The position numbers and the translations under genes are program-made. A DNA stretch of 64,000 nucleotides from an uncultured Bacteroidales bacterium (GTDB lineage: Bacteria; Bacteroidota; Bacteroidia; Bacteroidales; Muribaculaceae): NCBI GenBank assembly GCA_947173955.1, contig CAMWHE010000003.1, forward strand, positions 52,353-116,352, in the 5' to 3' direction. This document shows positions 26,764 to 36,800 of this stretch, one piece after another. Numbering within the stretch: the first letter of the stretch is position 1; each line of letters begins with the position of its first letter. The notes under the pieces are model-generated. The model saw only the letters and a list, made by a program, of their open reading frames with translations, ran no database searches and was not told where the DNA came from.

Positions 26764-28221
26764 ATGAAAAAACTGTTTTTCTTACCTATACTGGCGCTGG
26801 CTCTGGCCTCCTGCTCCGACGAGAAAGGCCCCTGGGGCATCGAGCAGACCAATCCCCAGCTCCCCGGTTTCGACCCCGCTCAGCTCGACGTAGCCCCTGC
26901 CGTTACTCTCGGCGAGACCGTCGACCTCAAAACATGGAATGACGAAAATCTGCTCATACCTGTCGCTCAGGTTGTCTCGGCTCTCGAATGGCCTGCCGAC
27001 TATGAGATGAGCTTCGTGATGCAGATGAGCCCTGCCCCCGACTTCTCACGCGTGGCTGAGGTGGCTACCGTCACCAAAGTCAACGCCGAGGTTACTACCG
27101 TCTTCGTAGCCCCCGACGACTGGCAGGCCGCTTACACATCGACCATATCCAAAGGCCCCAAGGCCAAGGATGTCTATCTCCGCTTCGTGCCCTATGCCGT
27201 CAATGGCAAGGAGAAGGTGCGTGTAGGCGATCCCGACTTCTATGTATGCCCCGCTACAGCTACCGTCCTCCCCATACCCTCCGACTTCACCATCGAGGAT
27301 GCCTACTATCTCCTCGGCTCTATCAACGGCTGGGATGTGGCTACTGCTGTCAAGTTCGACCATAGCGATGCCGATGTCTACGACGATCCCGTCTTCACGC
27401 TCACCTGCGACGTTGACGGTACCGACGGATGGTGGTGGAAAGTCATTCCCGCATCTACCTATGAGACAGGTGGCTGGGTCGATGGCGACAACGCATCGTT
27501 CGGCGTGGCCGATAATGGCGACGACGCTCTTGAAGGCATGCTCGTAGGCCGCACAGCCACTGCCGACTGCGGAGCAGGCTGTCTCAAGGTATCAGGCCGC
27601 ATGAAGATGACTCTCAACATGGAAGAGCTTACATACTCTTTCGAGTCTGCCCTCGAACAGCTCTATACCCCCGGCGACGCCAACGGATGGAGCCAGATCG
27701 CCTCTCAGCTCCTCACTACAAGCGACTATGCCAACTATGAGGGCTTCGCCGTACTCTCGCCCAACGGCTTCAAATTCTCTACCCAGTCCAACTGGGACGG
27801 CGTCAACTACGGCGCAGGCGCTGAAGCCGGTACACTCGGCACAAACGGCGACGCAGCCAACCTGTCAGTCGAGACGCTGGGTCTCTACTGGTGTCAGGTC
27901 AACCTCCCCGAGCTGACATATACCACCACCGCGATCACTACAATCGGCGCTATCGGCGACTTCAACGGCTGGGGCAGCTCAGTAGCTCTCACTCCTTCCG
28001 ATGACTTCCTGACATGGACCGGCACAGTCGACTTCGGCGACGGCAACGGTAGCTTCAAGTTCCGTTGCAACGACGACTGGGCGATAGCTCTCGGCGGCGA
28101 CCCCTACAGCCTCTCGTGGGCTCCCGGCGGTTCCAATATCCCCGCTCCCGGTGCAGGCAGCTACGAAGTGGCTCTCTACCTCGACGAAGTTCCCTATGTG
28201 ACTATCATGACTGCCAAATAA
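26764..28221 (+). CDS. SusF-like outer membrane lipoprotein
   Basis: A 485-residue lipoprotein with lipobox LASC (Cys16). The N-terminal domain is SusE/SusF-like. Three modules follow, marked by YYLLGSINGWDVA (about 182), LYTPGDANGWSQIA (about 300) and IGAIGDFNGWGSS (about 397). The repeated G-D/S-x-N-G-W motif is the aromatic binding platform seen in SusE/SusF-type starch-binding domains. It is the last gene of the locus, followed by a terminator at 28248. It is probably surface-exposed and non-enzymatic. Confidence 0.88.
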   Translation: MKKLFFLPILALALASCSDEKGPWGIEQTNPQLPGFDPAQLDVAPAVTLGETVDLKTWNDENLLIPVAQVVSALEWPADYEMSFVMQMSPAPDFSRVAEVATVTKVNAEVTTVFVAPDDWQAAYTSTISKGPKAKDVYLRFVPYAVNGKEKVRVGDPDFYVCPATATVLPIPSDFTIEDAYYLLGSINGWDVATAVKFDHSDADVYDDPVFTLTCDVDGTDGWWWKVIPASTYETGGWVDGDNASFGVADNGDDALEGMLVGRTATADCGAGCLKVSGRMKMTLNMEELTYSFESALEQLYTPGDANGWSQIASQLLTTSDYANYEGFAVLSPNGFKFSTQSNWDGVNYGAGAEAGTLGTNGDAANLSVETLGLYWCQVNLPELTYTTTAITTIGAIGDFNGWGSSVALTPSDDFLTWTGTVDFGDGNGSFKFRCNDDWAIALGGDPYSLSWAPGGSNIPAPGAGSYEVALYLDEVPYVTIMTAK

Positions 28222-28247
28222 CAGTCCCGGATAGCTGATAAACAATA

Positions 28248-28280
28248 AGAGCTGCGCCCCCTTCGGGTGCAGCTCTTTGC
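28248..28280 (+). terminator. Terminator of the first Sus-like locus
   Basis: AAGAGCTGCGCCC pairs with GGGTGCAGCTCTT (one G-U) around CCTTC, then a T-rich tail. Confidence 0.8.
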
Positions 28281-28319
28281 TTTGCTAAAGAATGAAAAAC
28301 CTCGGACTTGTCCGCCGGG

Positions 28320-29219
28320 TCAGAAGCTCAGAGTCGCTCCCTCGGGGGTGACTCTCAGGCACGCTTCGGCGCCATGCAGCAGGGGCTGATTGTCAGCACC
28401 TATGTGCCCTACGGGAGCGTTGAAGGCGATCGGGATATCGAGTCCGGCGGTCATGTGGGCTATCATTGCCTCCATCGACCCGTAGTTGCGGTCAGGCTCA
28501 TACTCGGTGAAGCGGCCTGCGATCAGGCCGTTTATGCGCGACAGGACGCCGCTCAGCCTCAGCCGGTACAGCATCCTCTCGACCTTGTATATAGGCTCCC
28601 CCACATCCTCGATGAAGAGCAGCGATCCGGCCGGATAATTGTCGAACGGCGTTCCGGCAAGTCCCTCTAAGACCGCCATGTTTCCCCCGCGGAGCCGCCC
28701 TGTGGCTGTCCCGGGATGATTGGGAGCGAGTGGGGTAGAGTCCCAGCTGAGAGTCGACGGATCGCCTGTCATTATGCTGAATAGCTCCTTGACAGCCTTA
28801 CTGTCGGCTCCCTCGGCAAGCTGCTTCGTCATGGATGAATGGATCGACATGATCCCCTTGGAGGCCATCAGCGCATGGAGTGCCGAGATGTCGCTGAATC
28901 CCGCGAGCCATTTAGGGTCGTCCTCTATCGGCAGGGCGCTGAGGCTCTGGAGCAGATGTACGGCGCCATAGCCTCCGCGGCTACATATGATGGCGCGCAC
29001 CGACGGGTCGGTCAGAGCCGCCGTCAGGTCGGCGAGCCGTTCGTCAGCCGTGCCGCTGTAGGAGCCCGAGCGTCCCAGCGTGTGGGGCATCACGACAGGC
29101 TCATAGCCGAGTGAGGCTATCGTTCTCACGGCGCCGTCTACATAGTCGGGATTGATCACGGAGGCCGGCGACAGGATAGCTATGCGGTCGCCGGGTCGGA
29201 GGGGTTGAGGACGGATCAT
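28320..29219 (-). CDS. LD-carboxypeptidase (MEROPS S66)
   Basis: The enzyme removes the terminal D-amino acid from peptidoglycan tetrapeptides or recycled muropeptides in the cytoplasm. The 299 residues run from the ATG at 29217-29219. An upstream extension of 28 residues is not conserved-looking and overlaps the previous gene. Expected S66 features are IAILSPAS at the N-terminus, the nucleophile Ser in GFSDIS, GNMAVLEGLAGT, the catalytic Glu in LLFIEDVGE and the His in VGHIGAD. Its start overlaps the stop of the radical SAM gene (TGATG), indicating translational coupling. Confidence 0.93.
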   Translation of the reverse strand: MIRPQPLRPGDRIAILSPASVINPDYVDGAVRTIASLGYEPVVMPHTLGRSGSYSGTADERLADLTAALTDPSVRAIICSRGGYGAVHLLQSLSALPIEDDPKWLAGFSDISALHALMASKGIMSIHSSMTKQLAEGADSKAVKELFSIMTGDPSTLSWDSTPLAPNHPGTATGRLRGGNMAVLEGLAGTPFDNYPAGSLLFIEDVGEPIYKVERMLYRLRLSGVLSRINGLIAGRFTEYEPDRNYGSMEAMIAHMTAGLDIPIAFNAPVGHIGADNQPLLHGAEACLRVTPEGATLSF

Positions 29220-29995
29220 CAGGATACAAGTACTTTTATGCCGTGGCTGCGTATCCGGTCGGCTATCCGTTCGAGCTCTTCGCGCCCTACCTTTTCGAGC
29301 CATTCCGCCGGTGTCTTGCGGTCGATGGAGTAGAGCATCACCTCGGCCGGATTGATGGCTTTATAGGCCGCGATCAGGGCGTCGGTCTCCCGGTCGGTCG
29401 TGTTGTCGATTTCCACATCCCCTTTGCGTCCGCGCAGGATCATGGTCTGGATGATACACTGTCCGCTGAAATTTTTAAGCTGATCGATCACCCTTTCGGC
29501 CGAGAACGCCGGCGACACCGGGCGGTCGAGAGCCTGAATCGTCGGGTCGAGAGCCGAGTCAAGTTTTAGGATATTATTGTCGACGCGCCGCAGGGCTGCG
29601 ATGACATCGGGGCGGTCGATACGGGTCGAGTTGGAGAGTACGGAGACTTTGGCCTCGGGGAAATACCTGTCGCGCAGCTCCATCGTATCCCCGGCGATAG
29701 CGCCGAAGTCGGGATGCAGCGTAGGCTCGCCGTTGCCCGAGAACGTTATGACATCGAGCCGCTGCCCCTCCGCCTTCATCGCGGCAAGCTTCTCCTCCAG
29801 GAGAGCTTTCACCTCGTCGCGCGTGGGGAGACCCGACGAGCCTGTCCCCTGAGCGTTGAAGCCCGCCTCGCAGTAGAGGCAGTCGAAACTGCACACCTTG
29901 CCGTCGCGGGGCATCAGATTCACCCCCAGCGACGTTCCCAGACGCCGGGAGTGGATCGGCCCGAAAATAGTTGATGTAAACAGTACCGTTTGCAT
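29219..29995 (-). CDS. Radical SAM protein
   Basis: A 258-residue radical SAM enzyme with the cluster motif C-S-F-D-C-L-Y-C at about residues 37-44, preceded by GPIHSRRLGTSLGVNL. The motif spacing C-x3-C-x2-C fits the family. Further support comes from ITFSGNGEPTLHP (the GGEP-like SAM-binding segment) and VLSNST. The family resembles the YtkD/'wyosine-like' radical SAM proteins of unknown substrate in Bacteroidetes. The ATG at 29995 is preferred over a TTG 18 bp upstream. It overlaps the LD-carboxypeptidase gene by one base, so the two are cotranscribed. The substrate is unknown. Confidence 0.88.
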   Translation of the reverse strand: MQTVLFTSTIFGPIHSRRLGTSLGVNLMPRDGKVCSFDCLYCEAGFNAQGTGSSGLPTRDEVKALLEEKLAAMKAEGQRLDVITFSGNGEPTLHPDFGAIAGDTMELRDRYFPEAKVSVLSNSTRIDRPDVIAALRRVDNNILKLDSALDPTIQALDRPVSPAFSAERVIDQLKNFSGQCIIQTMILRGRKGDVEIDNTTDRETDALIAAYKAINPAEVMLYSIDRKTPAEWLEKVGREELERIADRIRSHGIKVLVS

Positions 29996-30028
29996 AATCC
30001 AGATACTCTGCAATATTATTACTATTAT

Positions 30029-30060
30029 CTCGCAGATTTCGCGGATTCCGCAGATTATTT
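30029..30060. repeat. Left copy of inverted repeat flanking the GxxExxY gene
   Basis: The word CTCGCAGATTTCGCGGATTC plus CGCAGATTAT is built of CGCAGATT/CGCGGATT units. The opposite flank (30463-30500) has the same pattern in reverse orientation. Confidence 0.6.
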
Positions 30061-30448
30061 AAATTAATCCGTTGGCTATCCGCCAGAAACCCTCTTTATA
30101 GCTCATGCTGGCTACATTGAAGTTTATGAGGTATCCGAGTTTTAAATTACTTAATTTTAGATAAGTAACTATTTGTTTGAAATGTATGTCGTTGACTTCA
30201 CGGACTGATTTCAGCTCAAGAATAATCTTTCTGTCGACGATTATATCGGCACGAAACGCGTCTGCAATTTCCACATCTTTATATTTGACATTAATTGGCA
30301 CCTCTGTTTCTACAAAGTGTCCTCGCAGATTAAGCTCATGAGCAAGCGCCCGTTTGTAGGTATTTTCAAGCAGACCGACCCCGAGTGCCGAGTGTACTTC
30401 CATACAGGCACCGATAATATCGCGACCGATCTCATCGTATGTATTCAT
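30059..30448 (-). CDS. GxxExxY protein
   Basis: A 129-residue cytosolic protein of the GxxExxY family, named for G-L-L-E-N-T-Y seen near residue 25. Later it has FRADIIVDRKIILELKSV, which follows a PD-(D/E)xK nuclease-like pattern (D-x-n-E-x-K), then HFKQIVTYLKLSNLKLGYLINF. The role of the family is not established. A restriction-like or recombination-linked nuclease is a guess from the fold. The gene is framed by CGCAGATT-type inverted repeats and is more AT-rich than its neighbours, which suggests that it was inserted as a cassette between the radical SAM and frr genes. Confidence 0.88.
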   Translation of the reverse strand: MNTYDEIGRDIIGACMEVHSALGVGLLENTYKRALAHELNLRGHFVETEVPINVKYKDVEIADAFRADIIVDRKIILELKSVREVNDIHFKQIVTYLKLSNLKLGYLINFNVASMSYKEGFWRIANGLI

Positions 30449-30462
30449 TACGAAGAAAAAGA

Positions 30463-30500
30463 GAAAATCCGCGTAATCTGCGAAATCCGCGAGAGTTAAA
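30463..30500. repeat. Right copy of inverted repeat flanking the GxxExxY gene
   Basis: The words AATCCGCGTAATCTGCGAAA and TCCGCGAGAG are the reverse complement pattern of the left copy (CTCGCGGATTTCGCAGATTA on the other strand), with a few mismatches. Confidence 0.6.
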
Positions 30501-30519
30501 TTATCCGCGAGCGATTATA

Positions 30520-31080
30520 TCAGACCGTCAGGATTTCTTTCTCTTTGGCGGCGAAGAGGTCGTCGATCTTCTTCAGATACTTGTCGTGGAGCTTCTGCAC
30601 CTGGCCTTCGGCGTCCTTCTCGATATCCTCGCTCATACCCTGCTTGACGGCCTTCTTGAGTCCTTCGATAGCGTCGCGGCGGGCGTTGCGCACCGATACC
30701 TTGGCGTTTTCAGCCTCAGCTTTCGACTGCTTGACGAGCTGTTTGCGGCGGTCTTCGGTCAGCGGGGGGATAGAGAGGCGGATCACCTCGCCATTGTTTT
30801 CGGGCGTGATGCCGAGTTCGGAGTTGATGATGGCCTTTTCGATCTCCTTGAACATCGATTTCTCCCACGGAGTGATCGTGATGGTGCGGGCGTCGGGCAC
30901 GGCGATATTGGCTACATTGCTGATCGGAGCGGCGCTGCCGTAATAGTCTACGCGGATGGCTTCGAGCAGTTTGGGGTTGGCTTTGCCGGCACGGATGCGG
31001 GCGAGCGACTCATCGAGATAGATTACCGCCATTTCCATTTTCTCCTCGGCGGGAAGGAGGTATTCGCTTACTTCGGGCAT
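30520..31080 (-). CDS. frr: Ribosome recycling factor
   Basis: RRF splits the post-termination ribosome with EF-G. The 186-residue protein has the full family length and motifs: [15 protein letters not shown] at about 27-41, [45 protein letters not shown], and a Lys-rich C-terminal helix with [15 protein letters not shown]. It lies 22 bp downstream of pyrH, the usual order in bacteria. Confidence 0.97.
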   Translation of the reverse strand: MPEVSEYLLPAEEKMEMAVIYLDESLARIRAGKANPKLLEAIRVDYYGSAAPISNVANIAVPDARTITITPWEKSMFKEIEKAIINSELGITPENNGEVIRLSIPPLTEDRRKQLVKQSKAEAENAKVSVRNARRDAIEGLKKAVKQGMSEDIEKDAEGQVQKLHDKYLKKIDDLFAAKEKEILTV

Positions 31081-31102
31081 GATGATATTATTTTTTTGTT
31101 GA

Positions 31103-31813
31103 TTAGTAGACTAAAGTACCGATAGGCTCTCCGGCTATCACCTTCTCGAGATTGCCGGGTGTGTCCATGTCGAAGACCACGATCGGCAGATGATTCTCCT
31201 TGCAGAGCGCTGTGGCTGTCAGGTCCATGACCTTCAGGCCGCGGGTGTAGACCTCGTCGTAGGTGATTTCAGAGAATTTCTTTGCTGTCGGATCCTTTTC
31301 GGGGTCGGCCGTATAGATGCCGTCGACGCGTGTGCCTTTGAGCATCACGTCAGCCTCCACCTCGATGCCGCGCAGGGCGGAGCCGGTGTCCGTGGTGAAG
31401 AACGGATTGCCTGTGCCGCCGGCGATGATGGCCACGGCGCCGGCCTTGAGAGCCTCGATAGCCTTCCACTTGCTGTAGTGCTCGCCGATGGGGAACATAT
31501 TGACTGCTGTGAACACCTTGGCCGGCTGTCCGGCCGACTCAAGCGCCGAGCTCAGTGCCAGCGAGTTGATGACCGTGGCGAGCATTCCCATCTGGTCTCC
31601 CTTGACACGGTCGAATCCTTTCGATGCGCCCTGAAGGCCGCGGAAGATATTGCCTCCGCCGATTACGATGGCCACTTCGACGCCACCCTGAGCTATCGCC
31701 TTGATCTGGTCGGCATACTGACCCAGACGCACCGGGTCGATGCCGTAGCCCTGCGAGCCCATCAGCGACTCGCCGCTGAGTTTGAGCAGTACGCGGCTGT
31801 ATTTCGTTCTCAT
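31103..31813 (-). CDS. pyrH: UMP kinase
   Basis: It phosphorylates UMP to UDP in pyrimidine nucleotide synthesis. The 236-residue protein has the amino-acid-kinase fold: [11 protein letters not shown] at the N-terminus, [13 protein letters not shown] (about 49-61), [23 protein letters not shown], and [21 protein letters not shown]. The length is standard. The operon pyrH-frr has a consensus promoter at 31863-31894. Confidence 0.97.
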   Translation of the reverse strand: MRTKYSRVLLKLSGESLMGSQGYGIDPVRLGQYADQIKAIAQGGVEVAIVIGGGNIFRGLQGASKGFDRVKGDQMGMLATVINSLALSSALESAGQPAKVFTAVNMFPIGEHYSKWKAIEALKAGAVAIIAGGTGNPFFTTDTGSALRGIEVEADVMLKGTRVDGIYTADPEKDPTAKKFSEITYDEVYTRGLKVMDLTATALCKENHLPIVVFDMDTPGNLEKVIAGEPIGTLVY

Positions 31814-31862
31814 TCTGTGTGATTTTTGTGGGTTGTTATCCTTGATTACTTATGTTTTGCTT

Positions 31863-31894
31863 CAAAGTTAATACTAAACCCGCAATTGTCCAAA
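31863..31894 (-). promoter_or_regulatory. Promoter of pyrH-frr
   Basis: On the minus strand TTTG (31894-31891), 20 bp, then TAACTTTG (31870-31863). The leader is about 50 nt. The rest of the 364-bp gap toward 32178 shows no gene. No promoter for the second Sus-like locus was found there. Confidence 0.75.
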
Positions 31895-32177
31895 TACAAC
31901 ATATAATAATGCGCCGTAAAGGCGCGCCCGGACGTCAGAGACGGCGGATATGTTACAAATATATATGTTAAATAAAGTTAAATTCGGAAAGAATCTGTTA
32001 ATCGGATGGAAATATTCTATAATTTAGAGCCCTGAAAGCAATAAGAAACCAGACAAATACCTGACATCTAAAACCTTCCGACGCAGCTGCGAGCCCTCCC
32101 CAAGGGCTTTGTGAGCGTGTCTATATGCATGATTATTAATTAATTATTACCTAACCTAATATCAATCCTCTATCACA

Positions 32178-33842
32178 ATGAATGTAAGTAAACACCTAAT
32201 GTTTGCAAGCATGTTGCTGTCAGCCTCGGCTCTGGCGTTCACGTCGTGTAGCGACGACAATGAGTGGCCCCTCGTCGACGGTCTGGCACCTGCTGTGTCG
32301 CTCGACGGAGTAGAAGTACACATCGAGCCCGGAATGAATATCAGCATCAAGGGTCAGCTGACCGATGCTGACGGTATCACAACAATACGTCTGGAGTCGC
32401 CCGGACTCTACCTCGACAAGACAATCGATCTCGTCGGGATCTATGGCGAGCCCCAGACCGAGTATGAGCTCAACTACAACATCCAGAGCTCACGCCACAC
32501 CGACGAGGAAGTCTTCGTCATCACGATCACTGTCACCGACGCCGGCGGCCGCCAGACTGTCGAGAAATTCACCGCATCGCTCGACGGCGACTTCACAGCT
32601 CCCGTCTTCAAGATCAAACCCGACGAGAACCTCACCGTCCTCATCAAGGAGAAGACCGTCCTCAAGCTCAACTTCGAGGTAGAGGACAACCGCACTATCG
32701 ACTATGCCACCATCGACCTCAAGAAAGTCGACGGCGAGACCGAGACATCCATGCCCGGCTATCCCCAGACCCTTCAGGGCGACGGCGCTACCCTCGTCTT
32801 CAAGGAAGAGATCGAAGTGCCCAGCGAAGCAGCTACATACAAAGCTTACATCACAGCCTATGACGCCGACTACGGCGACGGCGTACACACCGTTTCCACA
32901 GAATCTACCATCAACGTCCAGGAGCTTCCCGACTTCGACGTCATCTATCTTGCTGACGTAGAGAATGAAGCCGACCTCAACGGCGACGTATTCGGTGTGC
33001 CTGTAGCCATGGATCACATCGGCGACTACAAATACCGCGTGCGCTATTACAACGCTACCGCCGGCACCCAGGTATGCTTCATCCCACAGAAAGGCTCATT
33101 CGGCCCCATCTGCTTCGCTCCCTCCAAGGACAACGCAGCTGTCCTCGGCGACGAACTCGAGCAGGAGAATAAGCTTGTCCTCGACAAGGCCGGTGTCTAC
33201 TACGAAATCACCGTCGACACCTGGAACCGCACATATCAGACCACAACCTATGCCGTTTCAGAGGCCGTTAGCCCCATCACCCATATGCAGTATGGCGGCG
33301 ATATGCTCAACACATGGGTCGACTGGAATGTATCCGATCCCTGGATGCAGGTGTTCTACTTCGGTCCGGCCGGAGGTCCTGACAATGTCGTGAGAATGGA
33401 TCAGGACAGCAAGAACCCCAACCTCTTCACCGTTGAATGGAACCTCAAGGCTGATACTTTCGACGACGAAGGCAAGCTGAAATTCATCATCCACAACTGG
33501 CACTCACACGGCTGGTGGAACTACGCCGCATGGCGTGTCGACGACTCGGCCGATCCCAGCAAGTGTATGTGGTATGGCCTCTACTTCCCCGACAACATCA
33601 TGTTCACCGGCAACGCCGACTTCTTCCAGTGGAAATATATCAACATCCCCGAGAGCGAGTATAAGTATATGTATCCCGACGCACCCTATCCCTTCAATAT
33701 GGATACATGGGGCGCCGACGAAGCTTATCGCAAGAACTTCGTGCCCGACAACTGGGTCAAGGTCGATCCCCATCCCGCCGCAGGCACCTACATCGTGACT
33801 CTCGACATCCACGCCGAGCGCATCAAGATGGTACGCAAATAA
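32178..33842 (+). CDS. Surface lipoprotein at head of second uptake locus
   Basis: A 554-residue lipoprotein (lipobox FTSC, Cys24). About residues 30-260 look like two or more immunoglobulin-like beta domains (ITVTDAGGRQTVEKF, DFTAPVFKIKPDENL). About 265-370 and 375-550 are further beta-rich, aromatic domains. The placement directly before SusC/SusD and a GH30 gene suggests a surface glycan-binding protein. I do not recognise a named family with certainty, and it differs from SusE/SusF of the other locus. It is 45 bp upstream of susC. No regulator gene is nearby. Confidence 0.75.
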   Translation: MNVSKHLMFASMLLSASALAFTSCSDDNEWPLVDGLAPAVSLDGVEVHIEPGMNISIKGQLTDADGITTIRLESPGLYLDKTIDLVGIYGEPQTEYELNYNIQSSRHTDEEVFVITITVTDAGGRQTVEKFTASLDGDFTAPVFKIKPDENLTVLIKEKTVLKLNFEVEDNRTIDYATIDLKKVDGETETSMPGYPQTLQGDGATLVFKEEIEVPSEAATYKAYITAYDADYGDGVHTVSTESTINVQELPDFDVIYLADVENEADLNGDVFGVPVAMDHIGDYKYRVRYYNATAGTQVCFIPQKGSFGPICFAPSKDNAAVLGDELEQENKLVLDKAGVYYEITVDTWNRTYQTTTYAVSEAVSPITHMQYGGDMLNTWVDWNVSDPWMQVFYFGPAGGPDNVVRMDQDSKNPNLFTVEWNLKADTFDDEGKLKFIIHNWHSHGWWNYAAWRVDDSADPSKCMWYGLYFPDNIMFTGNADFFQWKYINIPESEYKYMYPDAPYPFNMDTWGADEAYRKNFVPDNWVKVDPHPAAGTYIVTLDIHAERIKMVRK

Positions 33843-33887
33843 GGCAGACCGCCTGTTAATAACCAAAAATCACGAAAATTACCAATC

Positions 33888-36800
33888 ATGAAAAAATTCT
33901 TAACAACAATAGGTCTGTCTCTCATCGGCCTGGTGGCCTGGGGTCAGATCACAGTGACGGGCACCGTCACCTCGGCTACTGACGACGAGCCGATCATCGG
34001 CGCCACAGTCATTCTGAAGGGTGCCTCCATAGGTACTCCTACCGACATCGACGGTAACTTCACTCTCCATAACGTACCCGCCGACGGCACACTCGCTTTC
34101 TCCGCCCTTGGATTCGAGAAAGTCGAAGTCCCCGTTGAAGGCCGCAGCGTGATCAATGTGGTCATGAACGAGCAGTCATCTATCCTTGACGAAGTAGTCG
34201 TAGTCGGCTACGGCCAGGTAAAGCGCTCCGACCTTACCAGCTCGATCACGACAGTCAAGGCCGAGGACATCACCGAAGTCACCACCGGTAACGCCATGGA
34301 CGCCCTCCAGGGTAAGGTATCCGGCGTACAGATCGCATCAGGCGGCGGCCCCGGCACCACACCGAAGGTCATCATCCGCGGTATCACCTCCGTCAATGGC
34401 TCAACACCTCTCTATGTAGTCGACGGTGTGCCTCTGAACACATCCAACATCAACTTCATCAACTCCAACGATATCGAGTCGATGGAAGTGCTCAAGGACG
34501 CATCCGCATCAGCCATCTACGGTACACGCGCATCCAACGGTGTAATCATCATCACCACCAAGAAGGGTAAGGCCGGAGCCGTACAGGTCGACTTCTCCGC
34601 AAGCCTCGGCTGGCAGACAATGACCAAGCCCAAAGTGGCATGGGCTCATGAATACGAGCAGGTATTCTACAAGCGCTACGCCAATGACGGACGTATCGCT
34701 CCCTGGAACTCTCCCTATGTCGACTATGCCGACGTCGACGGCACCGACTGGTGGAACGAAGTTGTCAACGAGACAGCCCTCATCCAGAACTACGCCCTCG
34801 GCATCCGCGGCGGTAACGACAAATTCATCTACAGCCTCTCCGTCGGCTACTTCAAGAACAACTCACAGTTTGACGTAGGCTTCTGGGACAAGCTCAACGT
34901 ACGCCTCAACACCGAGTACACCTTCAACCAGTATGTGAAGGCCGGTCTTGACATCGCACCCAATATGGAGAACTGGGAAAACTCTCCCAACCTCTTCGCC
35001 GCAGCCATGGCAATGGACCCCACGACCCCCGTGTTCCGTCCCAAGTCAGAGTGGGATCCCGAAAACCCCATGAACGACTATCAGCGCTCCTACAACAACC
35101 AGGAGTGGAACCCCGCAGCTTCGCTCGCACGCTTCAACGACCACACCCGCAAGATGGCTCTCCTGATGAACCCCTACATCGAGATCAAGCCCTGGGAGAA
35201 GCTTACATTCCGCACGCAGTTCGGTATCAACGCATGGTATCAGCGCGCCGACGGCTATAACTACAAATTCCACATCGACGCCCTCGAGCAGAGCGACCAC
35301 AACAGCGTCTACCGCAACTACAGCGACGGCCTCAACTGGACATGGAACAACACCCTTACCTATATGGACACATTCGCCGGCAAGCACAACCTCACCGCTA
35401 TGGTAGGCTTCACGGCTGAAAAATATCAGGACTGGTGGGCTAACGCATCCCGTCAGGACATCCCCGGCTCATCCGAGCTCCTGCATGAAGTCTCCGCAGG
35501 TATCGGCGACCAGTTTGCCAGCGGCTCTGCCGGCTCCACATCGCTCGCCTCATTCCTCGGCCGCGTGATGTACAACTACGACCAGCGCTACTATCTGACC
35601 GCTTCTGTCCGCTTCGACGGCTCAAGCCGCTTCCCCGCCGGCAACAAATACGGCACATTCCCCTCTGTATCAGTGGCATGGCGTCTCTCTCAGGAAAAAT
35701 TCATGGAAGGCACCCGCGACTGGCTTAACAACGCCAAAGTACGCTTCGGCTGGGGTCAGGTCGGCAACCAGGCCATCGGCGCCGGCGCCTATCTGACAAC
35801 AATCGCCAATGTCAACTACGTATTCGGCTCGCCCCAGAACCGTTACCCCTCGACCATCATGGGCGCCATGGGTAACCCCAACCTCAAGTGGGAGACCGTC
35901 GAAGACCTCAACCTCGGTGTCGACCTCACTCTCTTCAACAGCCGACTCAACATCACGGCCGACATCTACCAGAAGACATCCCACGACATGCTCTACGGCA
36001 AGCAGTCACAGCTGATCATGGGTCTGCCCCAGTGGATGGGCTCCGTGACACAGAACATCGGCTCGATGCGCGCACGCGGCTGGGAACTTGCTGTCGAATG
36101 GAACGACCAGGTAGGCAAGGACTTCCGCTATAGCATCGGCCTGCAGCTGTCAGGCGTAAGCAACAAGGGTCTCAAGTTCACCGGCGACGGCCCCATCCTC
36201 GATGGCTCCGGAATGCCCGAGAGCATCATCCGCAACGATGACAACGCTCTCATCTCCCGCTTCTACGGCTACAAGTGCCTCGGCATCTTCCAGAACTGGA
36301 CCGAAGTCTATGCCCACACCAACGAGCATGGCGCTCTCATACAGCCCGACGCTCAGCCCGGCGACCTCATCTTTGCCGACCTCAACCACGACGGCTCCCT
36401 CAACGAAGCCGACAAGGCATTCATCGGCAACCCCTATCCCGACCTCAACCTCGGTCTCAACATGAGCTTCTGGTATAAGGACTTCGACCTCACAGCCAAC
36501 TTCTACGGCACATTCGGCAATGACATCTTCAACATCCAGAAGACACGCTACTCAGGCGGTGGCGGCCAGAATGTCTACCGCGGAACTCTCGACAAGGCAT
36601 GGAGCTACGAAGGTCAGAACACCGACATCCCCCGTCTCTCCTACAATGACCTCAACCAGAACTACTCGCGCGTATCAAGCTTCTTCGTCGAAGACGGCAG
36701 CTACTTCCGCTGCAAGCTCCTCACCCTGGGCTACACTCTCCCCAAGAGCTTCATGAAAGAATATAACCTCCGCTTCTACGTATCGGCTCAGAACCTCTTC

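Noticed and set aside
30439..31125. 228-residue plus-strand frame over frr
   Set aside because: Antisense to ribosome recycling factor, which has full-length conservation.
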